From: Lolium rigidum
Taxonomy: Eukaryota > Streptophyta > Magnoliopsida > Poales > Poaceae
Assembly (NCBI RefSeq): GCF_022539505.1
Contig: NC_061512.1
Coordinates: 250,744,510 to 250,808,509, forward strand
Direction of reading: 5' to 3'
Length of the DNA: 64,000 nt
Each line of letters starts with the position of its first letter. The stretch's first letter is position 1. Below are positions 1 through 12,400 of this stretch, one piece after another. The notes beneath the pieces were generated by a model, which saw nothing but the letters and a program-made list of their open reading frames with translations, made no database searches and was not told where the DNA came from. The position numbers were made by a program, and so were the translations under genes.

Positions 1-1390
1 CAAGCTTGCCCTCCCATGGCCCCAGTGTCTTCAACCTCAGAAGAAGGCTGATGATTGTATGACGGATGTGGCCCATCGGTTGTTGGTTATACTTGGTGAC
101 ATAGCTTCGGATCAACTCCACCTTGAACCAGCCCGAGGCCATGTGCAGGTACAACTGGAATACCTCCAAGAATGTCACCACAGCCATCAAGGCGACAGTG
201 GTGCGGAGAGGGGCGTTCTCACCCTTTGTAGGATCCTTGTGTTCCTTGAAGAGCTGGTAGGTGAGCCAGGAGCAGAGAATGACCATGGTGACAGGGAGGC
301 AAACCGCCAAGTAGCGGACCTTGCGGTAGAGGTAAGGGTACCTTGTGTAGTACAAGTCATACACAAAACCAAGCTCTACCTCGATGACCCTGAAAGCCCG
401 CTCATATGGCTTTTCCCCGGCAAGCAGCCCTTGGAACACAAATTCACGTGTCTTCGTAAGCCCTGCTTCGCGGAGCTCGCAGCCGACGAACCTTCGGTTG
501 ATCATCTTGCACAGTGCCATGGAGAGGCACAAGTCCCTAAGCCGCAGGCCCCTCTCAGATGGGGCATGCACGGATGGGGCATGCAGCAAGCTCCCTTTGC
601 AACGCCAGATCTTGTCCACGGTCAAGAAGTCTGGGTCTTCAATTACAACAAAACTCCCGTTCGACGACCTTGATGCATCCCCCAGGAAAGGGAAAAAAAA
701 GCGACCTTGATGCCTGCTGATCCGCTTGCTCTTGACATAATTTCTTGGTCTATGCTCACCTGCGACGATATACCGGTAGCCTTCCATTTCTCCAGGTTTG
801 ACGGTCTCATTACCAGCCAGTTGGTCCTCGCGCTTCATGTACTCCACGATTGGCTTCACGGTCTTGGAGAGCAGGTTGGACTTGCTCGCCATCCTCATGG
901 ACTTGATCCGCAAGCATGACTGGAGGACATTGACGAGCAAGATGGCCCAAAGTGTCTTCTGTATTCTGGCACCGGCCGCCCGGCCGTATGCTAGAACAAT
1001 GTAAATCACCAATCCTCCCTTGAAGAGGTGCTTAACCTGGAAGCTCTTCCAGTTGTCGACGTCGTGGAGGTCGTACGCCATGAGGTTGTCAGTGCCGCCG
1101 AGGAGCATGAGGAGGCACACTGCCCACACGGGGAACTCGACGAAGTAGTTGTCGGGGTCTTGTATACGCCCGAGTGTGTAGCTCACCAGTGTGTATGAGA
1201 GAGTGTAGGATAACAACACGACGGCGTGCAGGAGCTTGTGGCTCGACCTCCGGCGGAGGGAGCCCAACACATTTAGGAGGAATAGGGCGAGAACGCCGGC
1301 GACTACAAGAGATGTTATGGGCAGTAGCTTATCAGCATATTCTATTGGAGGTAAAGGGGCTCGAGGGCGAACCAAGTCGGTGGCATCCAT
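1..1390 (-). CDS. DUF4220-family membrane protein, copy 1 (3' part outside window)
   Basis: Reading the minus strand from the ATG at 1390-1388 gives an uninterrupted frame of about 463 codons to the window edge, so the C-terminal DUF594 part is missing. The product is a grass DUF4220 protein of unknown function. Hydrophobic segments occur near the N-terminus (an LVVAGVLALFLLNVLG stretch) and again after the conserved VWAVCLLMLLGGTDNLMA motif. Further on come LQSCLRIKSM, FEVEQ-like and GFVYDLYYTRYP-type blocks shared with the second copy at 53736-57254. The frame stays open through an eight-base homopolymer at 693-700. The start matches the MDA start of copy 2. At 1248-1250 it has the intact CTC site at which copy 2 carries a transposon. 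The family assignment comes from recognised blocks; the biochemical role is unknown. Confidence 0.85.
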   Translation of the reverse strand, partial: MDATDLVRPRAPLPPIEYADKLLPITSLVVAGVLALFLLNVLGSLRRRSSHKLLHAVVLLSYTLSYTLVSYTLGRIQDPDNYFVEFPVWAVCLLMLLGGTDNLMAYDLHDVDNWKSFQVKHLFKGGLVIYIVLAYGRAAGARIQKTLWAILLVNVLQSCLRIKSMRMASKSNLLSKTVKPIVEYMKREDQLAGNETVKPGEMEGYRYIVAGEHRPRNYVKSKRISRHQGRFFFPFLGDASRSSNGSFVVIEDPDFLTVDKIWRCKGSLLHAPSVHAPSERGLRLRDLCLSMALCKMINRRFVGCELREAGLTKTREFVFQGLLAGEKPYERAFRVIEVELGFVYDLYYTRYPYLYRKVRYLAVCLPVTMVILCSWLTYQLFKEHKDPTKGENAPLRTTVALMAVVTFLEVFQLYLHMASGWFKVELIRSYVTKYNQQPMGHIRHTIISLLLRLKTLGPWEGKL

Positions 1391-1527
1391 GGTTTCTTCA
1401 CACTAGCCCTATGATCCTTCTTTTTCTTTTGAGGGGAACTGGCTCTCTACCGTCCTAGCAGGCTCTATGTCTTCCTATCCTACTTATCCGGGTAAGTGTT
1501 GCCTTCTAGGTTTTTCTCCATGCTGGG

Positions 1528-1535
1528 TTCTTATA
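1528..1535 (-). promoter_or_regulatory. TATA-like box of DUF4220 copy 1
   Basis: The minus strand reads TATAAGAA about 140 bp upstream of the copy 1 ATG. Copy 2 has TATAAAAG at the equivalent place (57369-57376). The position fits a plant core promoter, but no transcription start can be read from sequence. Confidence 0.4.
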
Positions 1536-1659
1536 GCCTGCGAAGACGAAGCTGTTTTTTTTTCACTCAAGTAAAGGAGCGAAGCTTTTTTTTTTTTTTG
1601 AAACCAAGTAAAAGAGCGAAGCTGATGTGCTGCGTGCTGCACTAGTTCGAATCTCTGGA

Positions 1660-1865
1660 TGATTTGTTTATACTATCGGTCCAAGAGTAAACGGGCTCTA
1701 TGCCAACTGGCCGAGTGGCCCAGTGGCATCGGTAAAATACAGAGCTCAAGTGGCTGTACGGCTGCAGTAGTAATTTACCTTAGAAGTAAAAAATAACGCT
1801 ACTGGCTTTTGAACGGTTTATCTACTCCATTTCTGGACGTCCCCGCTTGTAGTACGTGGATCGAG
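1660..1865. repeat. Promoter-region segment, first of a direct pair
   Basis: This segment upstream of DUF4220 copy 1 (key words AAGAGTAAACGGGC, GGCCCAGTG, CAAGTGGC, TTTGAACGGT, TTCTGGACG) recurs in the same order and orientation at 2688-2880. A more distant relative lies upstream of copy 2 around 57385-57510. It is probably a duplicated piece of the DUF4220 upstream region rather than a transposon, because no terminal repeats are visible. Confidence 0.7.
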
Positions 1866-1929
1866 GCCCAACGAGTACATATAGATGCCTTCCTGACCAA
1901 TAAATGACCCTCTGAAAGCTCTCAACATA

Positions 1930-2094
1930 TTCCCTCCGTCCCAAAGAGGGTGACGCATAGATCGAGTAAAATAGCCAAATCTTAAACATACGAAGATTTA
2001 CTATATCAAATCAATGTCAATAGATTCATCAAAAGATAATGTATTAGAGTTAACTTTTTGATCAAATTTATATGTCACCATTTTGAGGAGGGAA
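1930..2094. mobile_element. Stowaway-type MITE
   Basis: A 165-bp AT-rich element has ends TTCCCTCCGTCCCAAA and, inverted, TTCCCTCCTCAAAAT, flanked by TA on both sides (1928-1929 and 2095-2096). CTCCGTCC-type ends and a TA duplication define Tc1/mariner-derived Stowaway MITEs, which are abundant in Triticeae. There is no coding capacity. The inverted repeats are imperfect, so the element is not very recent. Confidence 0.8.
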
Positions 2095-2687
2095 TATAAT
2101 TGAAGAGCTAGTGTTGGTCGACAGATCATCGTGTCAGAGAGACACTGCAGTTCCAGATGCAGCGTGTGTGGTGGACTAGGTCACGGTGGATTGTCTACCC
2201 CTCTGAATTGGACGGCGTCCGTTTCACCCTTCATCTTAATACAAAACACGTAGATCTCCTACGGATAGTCTAAAAAAAGTGGGTTTCGACGATTGGAGTG
2301 AAGCCGCTTACTATAGTCGGGTACCACGGGAGATTACGACTTAACTGCTTAGGGCATGTGCAATGGTAGATACGACAAGTCTTCTCTTAGCCCTCTATAT
2401 CATCTAGAGAAAGCAATACATTTATGTAAGTTGTATAATGCGTCATATATTATTTTCATCCCTATAACTTAACGAGAAACATTTATTTTAAGCAAGAAAT
2501 TAATTTGCCAAGGGAGACATATGGACATATGGTACAATATATGCATGAAATAGTCATCTTTAATTTTCTATAAGATCATTCCTTACCATAACTTATTTTA
2601 TTTTCTCTCCTGCAGCTAAGTAATTTTCTAGAACACTCAATGAAGACTGACATCATCCCAGTGTAAATGTGCCAGCCGGTCAACTCA

Positions 2688-2880
2688 GCTGTGAACTTGT
2701 GATTTCCTTATATTATCAATCCAAGAGTAAACGGGCCGCAGGACAACTTGCCCACTGGCCCAGTGACATCGCTAAATTACAGTGCTCAAGTGGCGTATGC
2801 TGCAGTAGAAATTAGAAGTATAACACTAGTGGCATTTGAACGGTGCATCTAATCCACTTCTGGACGCCCCTTGCAGATCG
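2688..2880. repeat. Promoter-region segment, second of a direct pair
   Basis: Direct copy of the segment at 1660-1865, about 1030 bp away, with many substitutions and short indels. It lies between DUF4220 copy 1 and GET3 exon 1 and is not attached to a recognisable DUF4220 reading frame, so it may be the leftover of a third gene copy. Confidence 0.65.
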
Positions 2881-3477
2881 TACAGAGATGCCTCTATGAC
2901 CAAAACCGGCAGGCGCAGATACGACTTAGGGGCATCTCGCTGGCCAAAATCACCATCAAACTCCAGTTGCAGAAGTTGGATACGGTTTGAGTACGTGAAA
3001 CCGTTTATGGACACCTCTAGCCAGTTACCGCGTCAGACGACGAGGACAACTTGGATCGCGAAATTAATGCGCTGACACTGGAGTCATTTGCATGGTGTCA
3101 TGGTGATGACGATTCTCAGCGTGGTGGGTCGTCCAACTGTATACATTAAATAGGCGACCTTTTTTCTGAACAAAGGGAGGCGTCGGAGACGCCAAATTTC
3201 AATCAGCTCACACCTAGTTCACAAACGTACAGTTTACAACATGGATTTTAGTCCCTTGAAGATCAAGGTTTTGAAAAGCTAAAGCAAAGGGATAAATCAC
3301 TAATGCATGAGCTGAATTTGACCTAGATTGCGTAATTGTCTGTTGTGCGCGGTTATGGGCTACACCTTTTATTTCTCTCTTGACATGGAAGATGCTTGAT
3401 TGTAGATTCCTGGATGTATTGCGCTATCTGTTCCATGAGCTCCCAAGGCACTTTTGGCGGTGGTGCAGGCCGGCGAC
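2881..3477. other. GET3 upstream region, no confident promoter
   Basis: No gene is seen here. The stretch from about 3160 to 3378 looks like foreign repeat sequence, with no CpG-rich leader typical of grass GET3 5' ends until about 3450. The reading frame of exon 1 extends upstream to about 3454 with TTG where an ATG might be expected (TTGGCGGTGGTGCAGGCC). The true 5' end may have been altered or lie further upstream. Confidence 0.4.
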
Positions 3478-6400
3478 ATGCCGGATCCGTCGGTGCGGAA
3501 CCTCCTGGACCAGGACACCCTCAAGTGGGTCTTCGTCGGCGGCAAGGGCGGCGTCGGCAAGACCACCTGCAGCTCCATCGTCTCCATCCTCCTCGCCTCC
3601 GTCCGCAGCTCCGTGCTCGTCATCTCCACCGACCCCGCCCACAACCTCAGCGACGCCTTCCAGCAGCGCTTCACAAAGTTCCCCACCCTCGTCAAGGGAT
3701 TCTCCAACCTCTACGCCATGGTAATGTTATACGGAGTAGTACTTTTCTCAGGGCCGGCTCTAGGATTTGGAGGGCCCCAGGGCGAATTCTATAAATGGGC
3801 CCAATTTAGTCTGCGTGCTTGCTAGATGGGCCTAATTTTTCTTCTTCTACCTTTTCCTATATGCACTGTGCGGGTACCACTACCTAGAGACCGACCTTTG
3901 AGAAGGGAAAAACCCATCCCGCGCGCGTCCTGTCGCGACTACACGTGTCGCGCGCGGAACGTGTCCCCGGGAAAAGACGCGAATCGTTTTCCGGGTTTGG
4001 TTTTTTCCCTTTGCGCTCCGGTAGACCCGTTAACAATATGCGGACCCGTTACGCTTCTTTTTTCCCTTTACGCGCGCTGTACGTTTTCAAAAAATTGGGC
4101 GGGACTTCCTTTTTGGCTTTTTCCCTTTGTATTTCCGGGCTGTGAGTTTTCCGGGGAATTAATGGGAGGGAGGTAGCACTTTCAAATAACATTTTTTTTA
4201 AATTCCAACGAGTGCTACAAGATGACATACGTCGAAGCGAGTGCTACGGCTCGGCCGCATCGTATCAGGCGCCTTGGCGCATCAAACATTAATAAACATA
4301 ATGAATGGCAAACATATGTCGTTGTCCCCGTTTGTCGTTACCCCCATATGTCGAAGCCGAGTGCTACTGGCTCGGCTTGCCTCAGTATCAAGGCGCCTTC
4401 GGCGCATCAAACATTAATATACATAATGAATGGCAAACATATGTCGTTGTCCCCGTTTGTCGTTACCCCCATATGTCGAAGCAGAGTGCTACGGCTCGCG
4501 CCGCCTCGTATCAAGGCAGCCTTCGGCGCATCAAACTATTGTTTTTTTTTCTATTTTTTTCCTTTGGAAATATTTTCGTTTGATTTTCTCTTTTATTGTC
4601 CGGAAAGATTTCCGTTTTCTCTTTTATTGTCCGAAATATTTCCGTTTGATTTTCTGTTTGTTTCTCTGGATATTTTTCTTTACCAATCGTTGTGAAGTAC
4701 ATCCCCGCCTTAGAGACGAGTACAGCGTAGGAACCAAGAGGAGTACGAAGGCCGTTGTTTCTACGTTTGTTTCTCTTGATAGATTTTCCGTTTTGTCTAG
4801 CGCGGTACATGTTCCAATAGGCCGTGAAGTACATCCCCGCCTTAGAGACGAGTACAGCGTAGGAACCAAGAGGAGTACGAAGGCCGTTGTTCCTCCGTTT
4901 GTTTCTCTTGGATAGATTTTCCGTTTTGTCTAGCGCAGGTACATGTTCCAATAGTTGTGAAGTACATCCCCGCCTTAGGGACGAGTACAACGTAGGAACC
5001 AAGAGGAGTACGAAGGCCGTTGTTCCTCCGTTTGTTTCTCTCGGATAGATTTTCCGTTTTGTCTAGCGCGGGTACATGTTCCAATGGTTGTGAAGTACAT
5101 CCCCGTCTTAGGGACGAGTACGGCGTAGGAACCAAGAGAGTACGAAGGCCGTTGTTCCTCTGTTTGTTTCTCTGGATAGATTTTCCGTTTTGTCTAGCGC
5201 AGGTACATGTTCCAATGGTTGTGAAGTACATCCCCGCCTTAGGGACGAGTACAGCGTAGGAACCAAGAGGAGTACGAAGGCCGTTGTTCCTCTGTTTGTT
5301 TCTCTGGATAGATTTTTCGTTTTGTCTAGCGCAGGTACATGTTCCAATAGGTCGTGAAGTACATCCCCGCCTTAGGGACGAGTACGAGCGTAGGAACCAA
5401 GAGGAGTACGAAGGCCGTTGTTCTCTCGTTTGTTTCTCCGGATAGATTTTCCGTTTTGTCTAGCGCGGTACATGTTCCAATGGTTGTGAAGTACATCCCC
5501 GTCTTAGGGACGAGTACGAGCGTAGGAACCAAGAGGAGTACGAAGGCCGTTGTTCCTCTGTTTGTTTCTCTCGGATAGATTTTCCGTTTTGTCTAGCGCA
5601 GGTACATGTTCCAATGGTTGTGAAGTACATCCCCGCCTTAGGGACGAGTACGACGTAGGAACCAAGAGGAGTACGAAGGCCGTTGTTTCTCTCGTTTGTT
5701 TCTCTGGATAGATTTTCCGTTTTGTCTAGCGCAGGTACATGTTCCAATGGTTGTGAAGTACATCCCCGTCTTAGGGACGAGTACGTAGGAACCAAGAGAG
5801 AAGCCGTTGCTCTGTTTGTTTCTCGGATAGATTTTCGTTTTGTCTAGCGCGGTACATGTTCCAAGGTTGTGAAGTACATCCCCGTCTTAGGACGAGTACG
5901 CGTAAGACCAGAGAGTACGAAGGCCGTTGTTTCTCTGTTTGTTTCTCTTGATAGATTTTCCGTTTTGTCTAGCGCGGTACATGTTCCAATAGTTGTGAAG
6001 TACATCCCCGCCTTAGAGACGAGTACGGCGTAGGAACCAAGAGGAGTACGAAGGCCGTTGTTTCTCTCGTTTGTTTCTCTTGATAGATTTTCCGTTTTGT
6101 CTAGCGCAGGTACATGTTCCAATGAGCTGTGAAGTACATCCCCGTCTTAGGGACGAGTACGGCGTAGGAACCAAGAGAGGAGTACGAAGGCCGTTGTTTC
6201 TCTGTTTGTTTCTCGGATAGATTTTCCGCTTTGTCTAGCGGTACATGTTCCGAGGTTGTGAAGTACATCCGCCTTAGGGACGAGTACAGCGTAGAACCAA
6301 GAGGAGTACGAGGCCGTTGTTTCTCTGTTTGTTTCTCTTTATAGGTTTCGTTTTGTCTAGCGCAGGTACATGTTCCAATAGCTGTGAAGTACATCCCCGC

Positions 6401-9400
6401 CTTAGGAACGAGTACAGCGTAGGAACCAAGAGGAGTACGAAGGCCGTTGTTCCTCTGTTTGTTTCTCTGGATAGATTTCCGTTTTGTCTAGCGAAGGAAG
6501 AGGAGTACAACTTATGTAGTAAGAAGAGTACAGGACTGTGTCTCTTTCCTTTTTCTCTACCGTAGTTACGAGTGCAAAGGCTTGTCGAGTACAGGCGGTG
6601 ATGACGAATCGAGTAGAGTTCGCGAGCAATATAATTTCAGACATACGATACTAGCATTAACATTACAGTTGTCAATTAATTCGAGGAGTTTCTCAAATAT
6701 TACATATAAAATATTGAAAAGTACGCATGACACTAGCATTAACTAATAACCAAATAGAAATACTTGTACGTAATTCGTTGCGTTGTTCACATTGTTTCAG
6801 ATACGACACATTGTACTTATTTTAACTTACGCCTCACATTGTAACTTTGTTATGACCAGCTTGAGCCGTACACTTGCCACGTAAGAATGGAGATCCTCTT
6901 TCATCTTTGAAGGTAAATGAGCAAATGTCTCCTTCTTTCAGGTAAAATTCTTCAACTATATCTCGGAAACCTTTCTTTATCATAGCTTTCCCATTCTTAT
7001 CCATCTTCATGGTAGCATACATTGTAATGTCTCCCGATGAGCAAGTCGACAGACAACTTTAACCGGTTCTTGTATGAATCCCCAAATGTGTTCATTAGTG
7101 AATTCTTCCGAAAATTCCTAAAAAGATATTAACGAACCATTATTAGTTTTGTGGTACACTATGTCGAAGTTTTCTTGTCATGTAGACGGTAAGTATTTAA
7201 TATAATTGACGAGATAAACTTACGAAAACTCCGATAAACTTACCATCTTACATATGTCTCTTGTAACAAATGATTTAGTCATGGTGCAAATATAATGTTT
7301 AATAGCTGGTGTCTGGTTCGTGATGACTTCATTTGTCAGGTGGAGTACTTGAGTGTAATTCATCTCCACGTGGTTTCCAAAGACGCATGCTTCGTCAAAA
7401 TTTTCGTCTCCATAGAGTCCGAGTCCTACAATCAAGAGGTATTAATTTTCATTGAAAACTATATATTGATCTGTAATGTTTGCTTTCTTAGTTGCTAGTA
7501 TTTGTACCTCTAACAGTTATTTTGCCCATATGTGAGATAAACTGTGCATAACTTTCATCAATATCTCCGTCAACGGTTTGTCTGTGCTTGTTGTCACTTT
7601 CATCATTGCTTTGGCTGTTTTCAATGGCAGTGTTGGTTGTACCACGATTACCTGTTGCCTGAATTTCCTGAATATGATGATTCATTGTTTGTAGATCATA
7701 TAGTTTAGTTGCATTAAGATTTAAACAAAATCAAATCAACTTTCATTGCACGGCATGAAATAATATGGTTTCTAGGCAACTAAGCATTAAATTATGATTA
7801 TTTGAAAACCTGGTCTTGAGGGTTGACGCCGTATGTTGGATAGTTGTTGCACAAGTATCCGTACTCCTCTGCCCTTGATTGCGCGAGTCTCCTGAATTCT
7901 TGCAAGCAGTGTTTCCTAGAGTTGACATTTCAATTAGTATCAGTTCATTCATTGTAAATCATATTTAAATTGAATTTAGGTCAACATTCATTTTACTTGA
8001 TGAGTAGTAATATATTTTTTGTTGAACAAAGCATTAAATTTGATTATTTGAAACCTGGTAGTGAGGGTCGGACTCGCATATTGGACAGCTTACGCACAAG
8101 TATCCGTACTTCTTTGCCCTGTTGTGTGCAGCCTCTTGCAGTCTTGAAAGCATTTTCTATGTAGAACAAAAAGGTAACCATCAAATTTCATATGCTTGCA
8201 ATATATTTTGGAGACCATAGAACTACAGTTTATTGATGAATGCAAACATATAAATTTTGGATATAAATAATTTATTTCTTTCAATTTAGTACGAAATGAT
8301 AGTTAAATTCATGTGATTTATAGTTATATCTTTTGTTATTTGTCATTTAAATATCATAGTGTGGAGTATTAGTATATTTTAGCAACGAATATATTGTTCA
8401 TGATCTATATTAATCATTTAACCTTGTTTTCTTGGTTGATTTGGGATTAAAATTTTATATATTTATTAATATCTCCGTGTCCGCCTAGATTTGACCTTTT
8501 TTCCTTGGTTGACCTGGAATACGATGTATGTGTGTAATGTTTGTTCCTATCAGATCCATGAGCGGAACTTCAAGTTCGTGCTTGATTCACGAGGTTAAAA
8601 AAGAAAGCGTAGTGAGACTGTTTTCGACTAGACCCTAGATCTGTTTTCTGCATTATTGTGGTATGCGACTGATCTATTTAGATCATAGAGTTTCCACCGA
8701 ATCTACAAGTTTTGGAGATATACATACCAATGATCCGAAACCTTGGATAGTTTTCCGATTGCAGCTGGTGTCTTGTGATGGAGATGCCGGCGATGCTCCC
8801 TTGCTTTCTTTTCCTGTTTTGGATAAGGAGGTGGATTCTTGCAAAGCGGTTGGTGTGGAACTGTTGATTTTACAAGCCAAGCTGGAGTAGTTTTGGTGTG
8901 GTTTCTAGCCTATGACATTTCTTACCTACTTCGGGGTGTTATTGTCCATTCACTTTTATATTTATTCTATTATGCCTCTATACATTTGGGACCTACTTGG
9001 GGGCATTATCGTCCACTCGCTTTTATGTTTATTCTATTCTGCCACTATTACACCCGGGAGTCTACTGTGGGTCCTTGTCGTCCACTCTCTTTTACACTAT
9101 GATATACGGGACCTACTGTGGGGCTTTGTCGTCCACTGCTTTTTACATATATTATATTGTTCCAGTATCCTGTGGATGTTGTGGTTCATTAGTTTCAAAT
9201 TTGTGGATGGGATTGTTCTCGAAAAAACAAGAATAGGAAAGACAAAAGCGCGGGTACCAAGGGGAATAAGAAAAAAATTCCTTCTTCTCCAGCGCAGGTA
9301 CGAGTGCAAGGCTTATACAGTACAGCGGTGTCGGAAATACTGAGTACGGCGTCTTCACTAAGAGGAGCACTGGACCTTGTTTCTCTTTGTTTCTCCGGAT

Positions 9401-12400
9401 GTGCAAGCATTTTGGAATACGGAGGTGACGGAGAGACAAGTATAGTGTCCGCACCAAGGGTAGCATGGGGTCGTGTTTCTCTTTGTTTCTACTGTAACAA
9501 TTTACTGTTTTGTCTAGCGAGGTACATGTGCAAGGATTGTGGAGTACGAAGGTGACGGAGAGGCGAGTACGGCGTCCGCACGGTGAGGAGTATGAGTGCG
9601 TGTTTCTCTTTGTTTCTCTACGAAAATTTCAGTTTTGTCTACGCGGGTACATGTGCTAGGATTGTAGAGTACGGAGGTGACTTAGAGACGAGTATAGTGT
9701 CCGCACCAAGGGGAGCACGGGGTCGTGTTTCTCTTTGTTTCTCTGTAACAATTTCTGTTTTGTCTAGCGGAGGTACATGTGCAAGGATTGTGGAGTACGA
9801 AGGTGACGGAGAGACTAGTGCAGAGCGTCGTACAATGGGTAGCTACGGAACCGTGTTTATTTTTTCTCTGCAGCAATTTGTGTTTTGTCCGGCGAGGTAC
9901 ATGTGCAAGGATTGTGGAGTACGGAGGTGACTGAGAGACGAGTATGAGTGTCCGCACCAAGGGGAGCACGGGGTCGTCGTTTCTCTTTGTTTCTCTCGAT
10001 AGATTTCCGTTTTGTCTAGCGGAGGTACATGTGCAAGGATTGTGGAGTACGAAGGTGACGGAGAGAGGCGAGTACGCGTCCGCACCAAGGGTAGCACGAG
10101 AACCGCGTTTATTTTTTTTCTCTCGCAACAGATTTGTGTTTTGTCATGCGGAGGCACATGTGCAAGGATTGTGAGTACAAGGTGACGCAGAGGCGAGTGC
10201 AGGCGTCCGCACCAGAGGGTACACGGGCCGCGTTTATTTTGTTTTCTCCGGCAATTTGTGTTTTGTCCGCGGAGGTACATGTGCAAGGATTGTGGAGTAC
10301 GAAAGTCGACGGAGAGACGAGTACAGCGTCCGCACCAAGGGTAACACGGAACCGCGTTTCATTTTTTTCTGCTAGACAATTTGTGTTTTGTCCGGCGGAG
10401 GTACATGTGCAGGGATTGTGGAGTACGAAGGTGACGGAGAGACGAGTACGGCGTCCGCACCAAGGGTAGCACGGAACCGCGTTTATTTTTTTCTCGCAGC
10501 AATTTGTGTTTTGTCTGGCAGGTACATGTGCAAGGATTGTGGAGTACGAAGGTGACGGAGAGACGAGTACAAAGTCCGCACCAAGGGTAAACACGGAACC
10601 GCGTTTATTTTTTCTCTGCAGCAATTTGAAGTTTTGTCCGGCGGAGGTACATGTGCAAGGATTGTGGAGTACGAAGGTGAGGAGTATGGTGCCGTGTTTC
10701 TCTATGAAAATTTCAGTTTTGTCTAGCGGGTACATGTGCTAGGATTGTAGAGTACGAAGGTGACTTGAGAGACGAGTATAGTGTCCGCACCAAGGGGAGC
10801 ACGGGTCGTGTTTCTCTTTGTTTCTCTGTAACAATTTCTGTTTTGTCTAGCGGAGGTACATGTGCAAGGATTGTGGAGTACGAAGGTGACGGAGAGACGA
10901 GCGTCCGCACCAAGGGTAACACGGAACCGCGTTTATTTTTTTCTCTGCAGCAATTTGTGTTTTGTCTGCGGAGGTACATGTGCAAGGATTGTGGAGTACG
11001 AAGGTGACGGAGAGGCGGTCAGTCGCACCAAGGGTAACACGGAACCGCGTTTATTTTTTTCTCTGCAGCAATTTGTGTTTTGTCCGGCGGAGGTACATGT
11101 GCAAGGATTGTGGAGTACGAAGGTGACGGAGAGACGAGTACAGCGTAGGAACCAAGAAGCGATACGAAGGTCGTTGTTTCTCTTGTTTGTTTCTCTTGAT
11201 AGATTTCCGTTTTGTCTAGCGCGGTACATGTTCCAAGGACGGTGAAGTACATCCCTGCCGTAGAGACGAATACGACGTAGGAACCAAGAGGAGTACGAAG
11301 GCCGTTGTTTCTCTGTTTGTTTCTCTTGATAGATTTCCGTTTTGTCTAGCGCGAGCTACATGTTCGAGGATTTGTGGAGTACATCCCCGCCTTAGAGCGA
11401 GTACGGCGTAGGAACCAAGAGAGTACGAAGGCCGTTGTTTCTCTGTTTGTTTCTCTTGATAGATTTTCGTTTTGTCTAGCGCGGTACATGTTCAAGGTTG
11501 TGAAGTACATCCCGTCTTAGAGACGAGTACAGCGTAGGAACCAAGAGGAGTACGAAGGCCGTTGTTTCTGTTTGTTTCTCTGGATAGATTTTCCGTTTTG
11601 TCTAGCGCAGGTACATGTTCCAAGGGTTGTGAAGTACATCCCGCCTTAGGGACGAGTACGGTGTAGGAACCAAGAGTGAGTATTCTCTGTTTGTTTTTCT
11701 TGATAGATTTTCATGTTTTGTCTAGCGCAGGTACATATTCCAAAAGCTGTGAAGTACATCCCCGCTGGTAGAGACGAGTACGGCGTAGGAACCAAGAGGA
11801 GTACGAAAGCTAGTTGTTTCTCTGTTTTTATCTCTTGATAGATTTTCCGTTTTGTCTAGCGCAGGTACATGTTCCAAGGGTTGTGAAGTACATCCCCGCC
11901 TTAGGGACGAGTACAGTGTAGGAACCAAGGTGAGTATTCTCTGTTTGTTTTTCTTGATAGATTTTCTGTTTTGTCTAGCGCGGTACATATTCCAATAGCT
12001 TGTGAAGTACATCCCCGCCGTAGAGACGAGTACGGCGTAGGAACCAAGAGGAGTACGAAGGCCGTTGTTTCTTTATTTTTATCTCTTGATAGATTTTCCG
12101 TTTTGTCTAGCGCAGGTACATGTTCCAAGGGTTGTGAAGTACATCCCGCCTTAGGGACGAGTACGGTGTAGGAACCAATAGGAGTATTCTCTCGTTTGTT
12201 TTTCTTGATAGATTTTCTGTTTTGTCTAGCGCGAGTACATGTTCCAAGGGTTGTGAAGTACATCCTCGCGTAGAGGCGAGTACGACGTAGGAACCAAGAG
12301 GAGTACGAAGGTCGTTGTTTCTCTGTTTGTTTCTCTTGATAGATTTTCTGTTTTGTCTATCGCGGTACATGTTCCAATAGCTGTGAAGTACATCCCCGCC

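Noticed and set aside
59..1458. Plus-strand ORFs of up to 204 codons at the left edge
   Set aside because: They are antisense to the continuous DUF4220 frame.
3369..3707. Minus-strand ORF over GET3 exon 1
   Set aside because: It is antisense to a strongly conserved ATPase exon; GC-rich codon use opens the opposite strand.
4690..6510. CRISPR-like regular repeats
   Set aside because: Whole units of about 132 bp are repeated without unique spacers, in plant nuclear DNA; they are ordinary tandem repeats.
4500..12400. Many ORFs of 60-160 codons on both strands
   Set aside because: They repeat the same peptides every array unit in shifting frames and are by-products of the tandem repeats.
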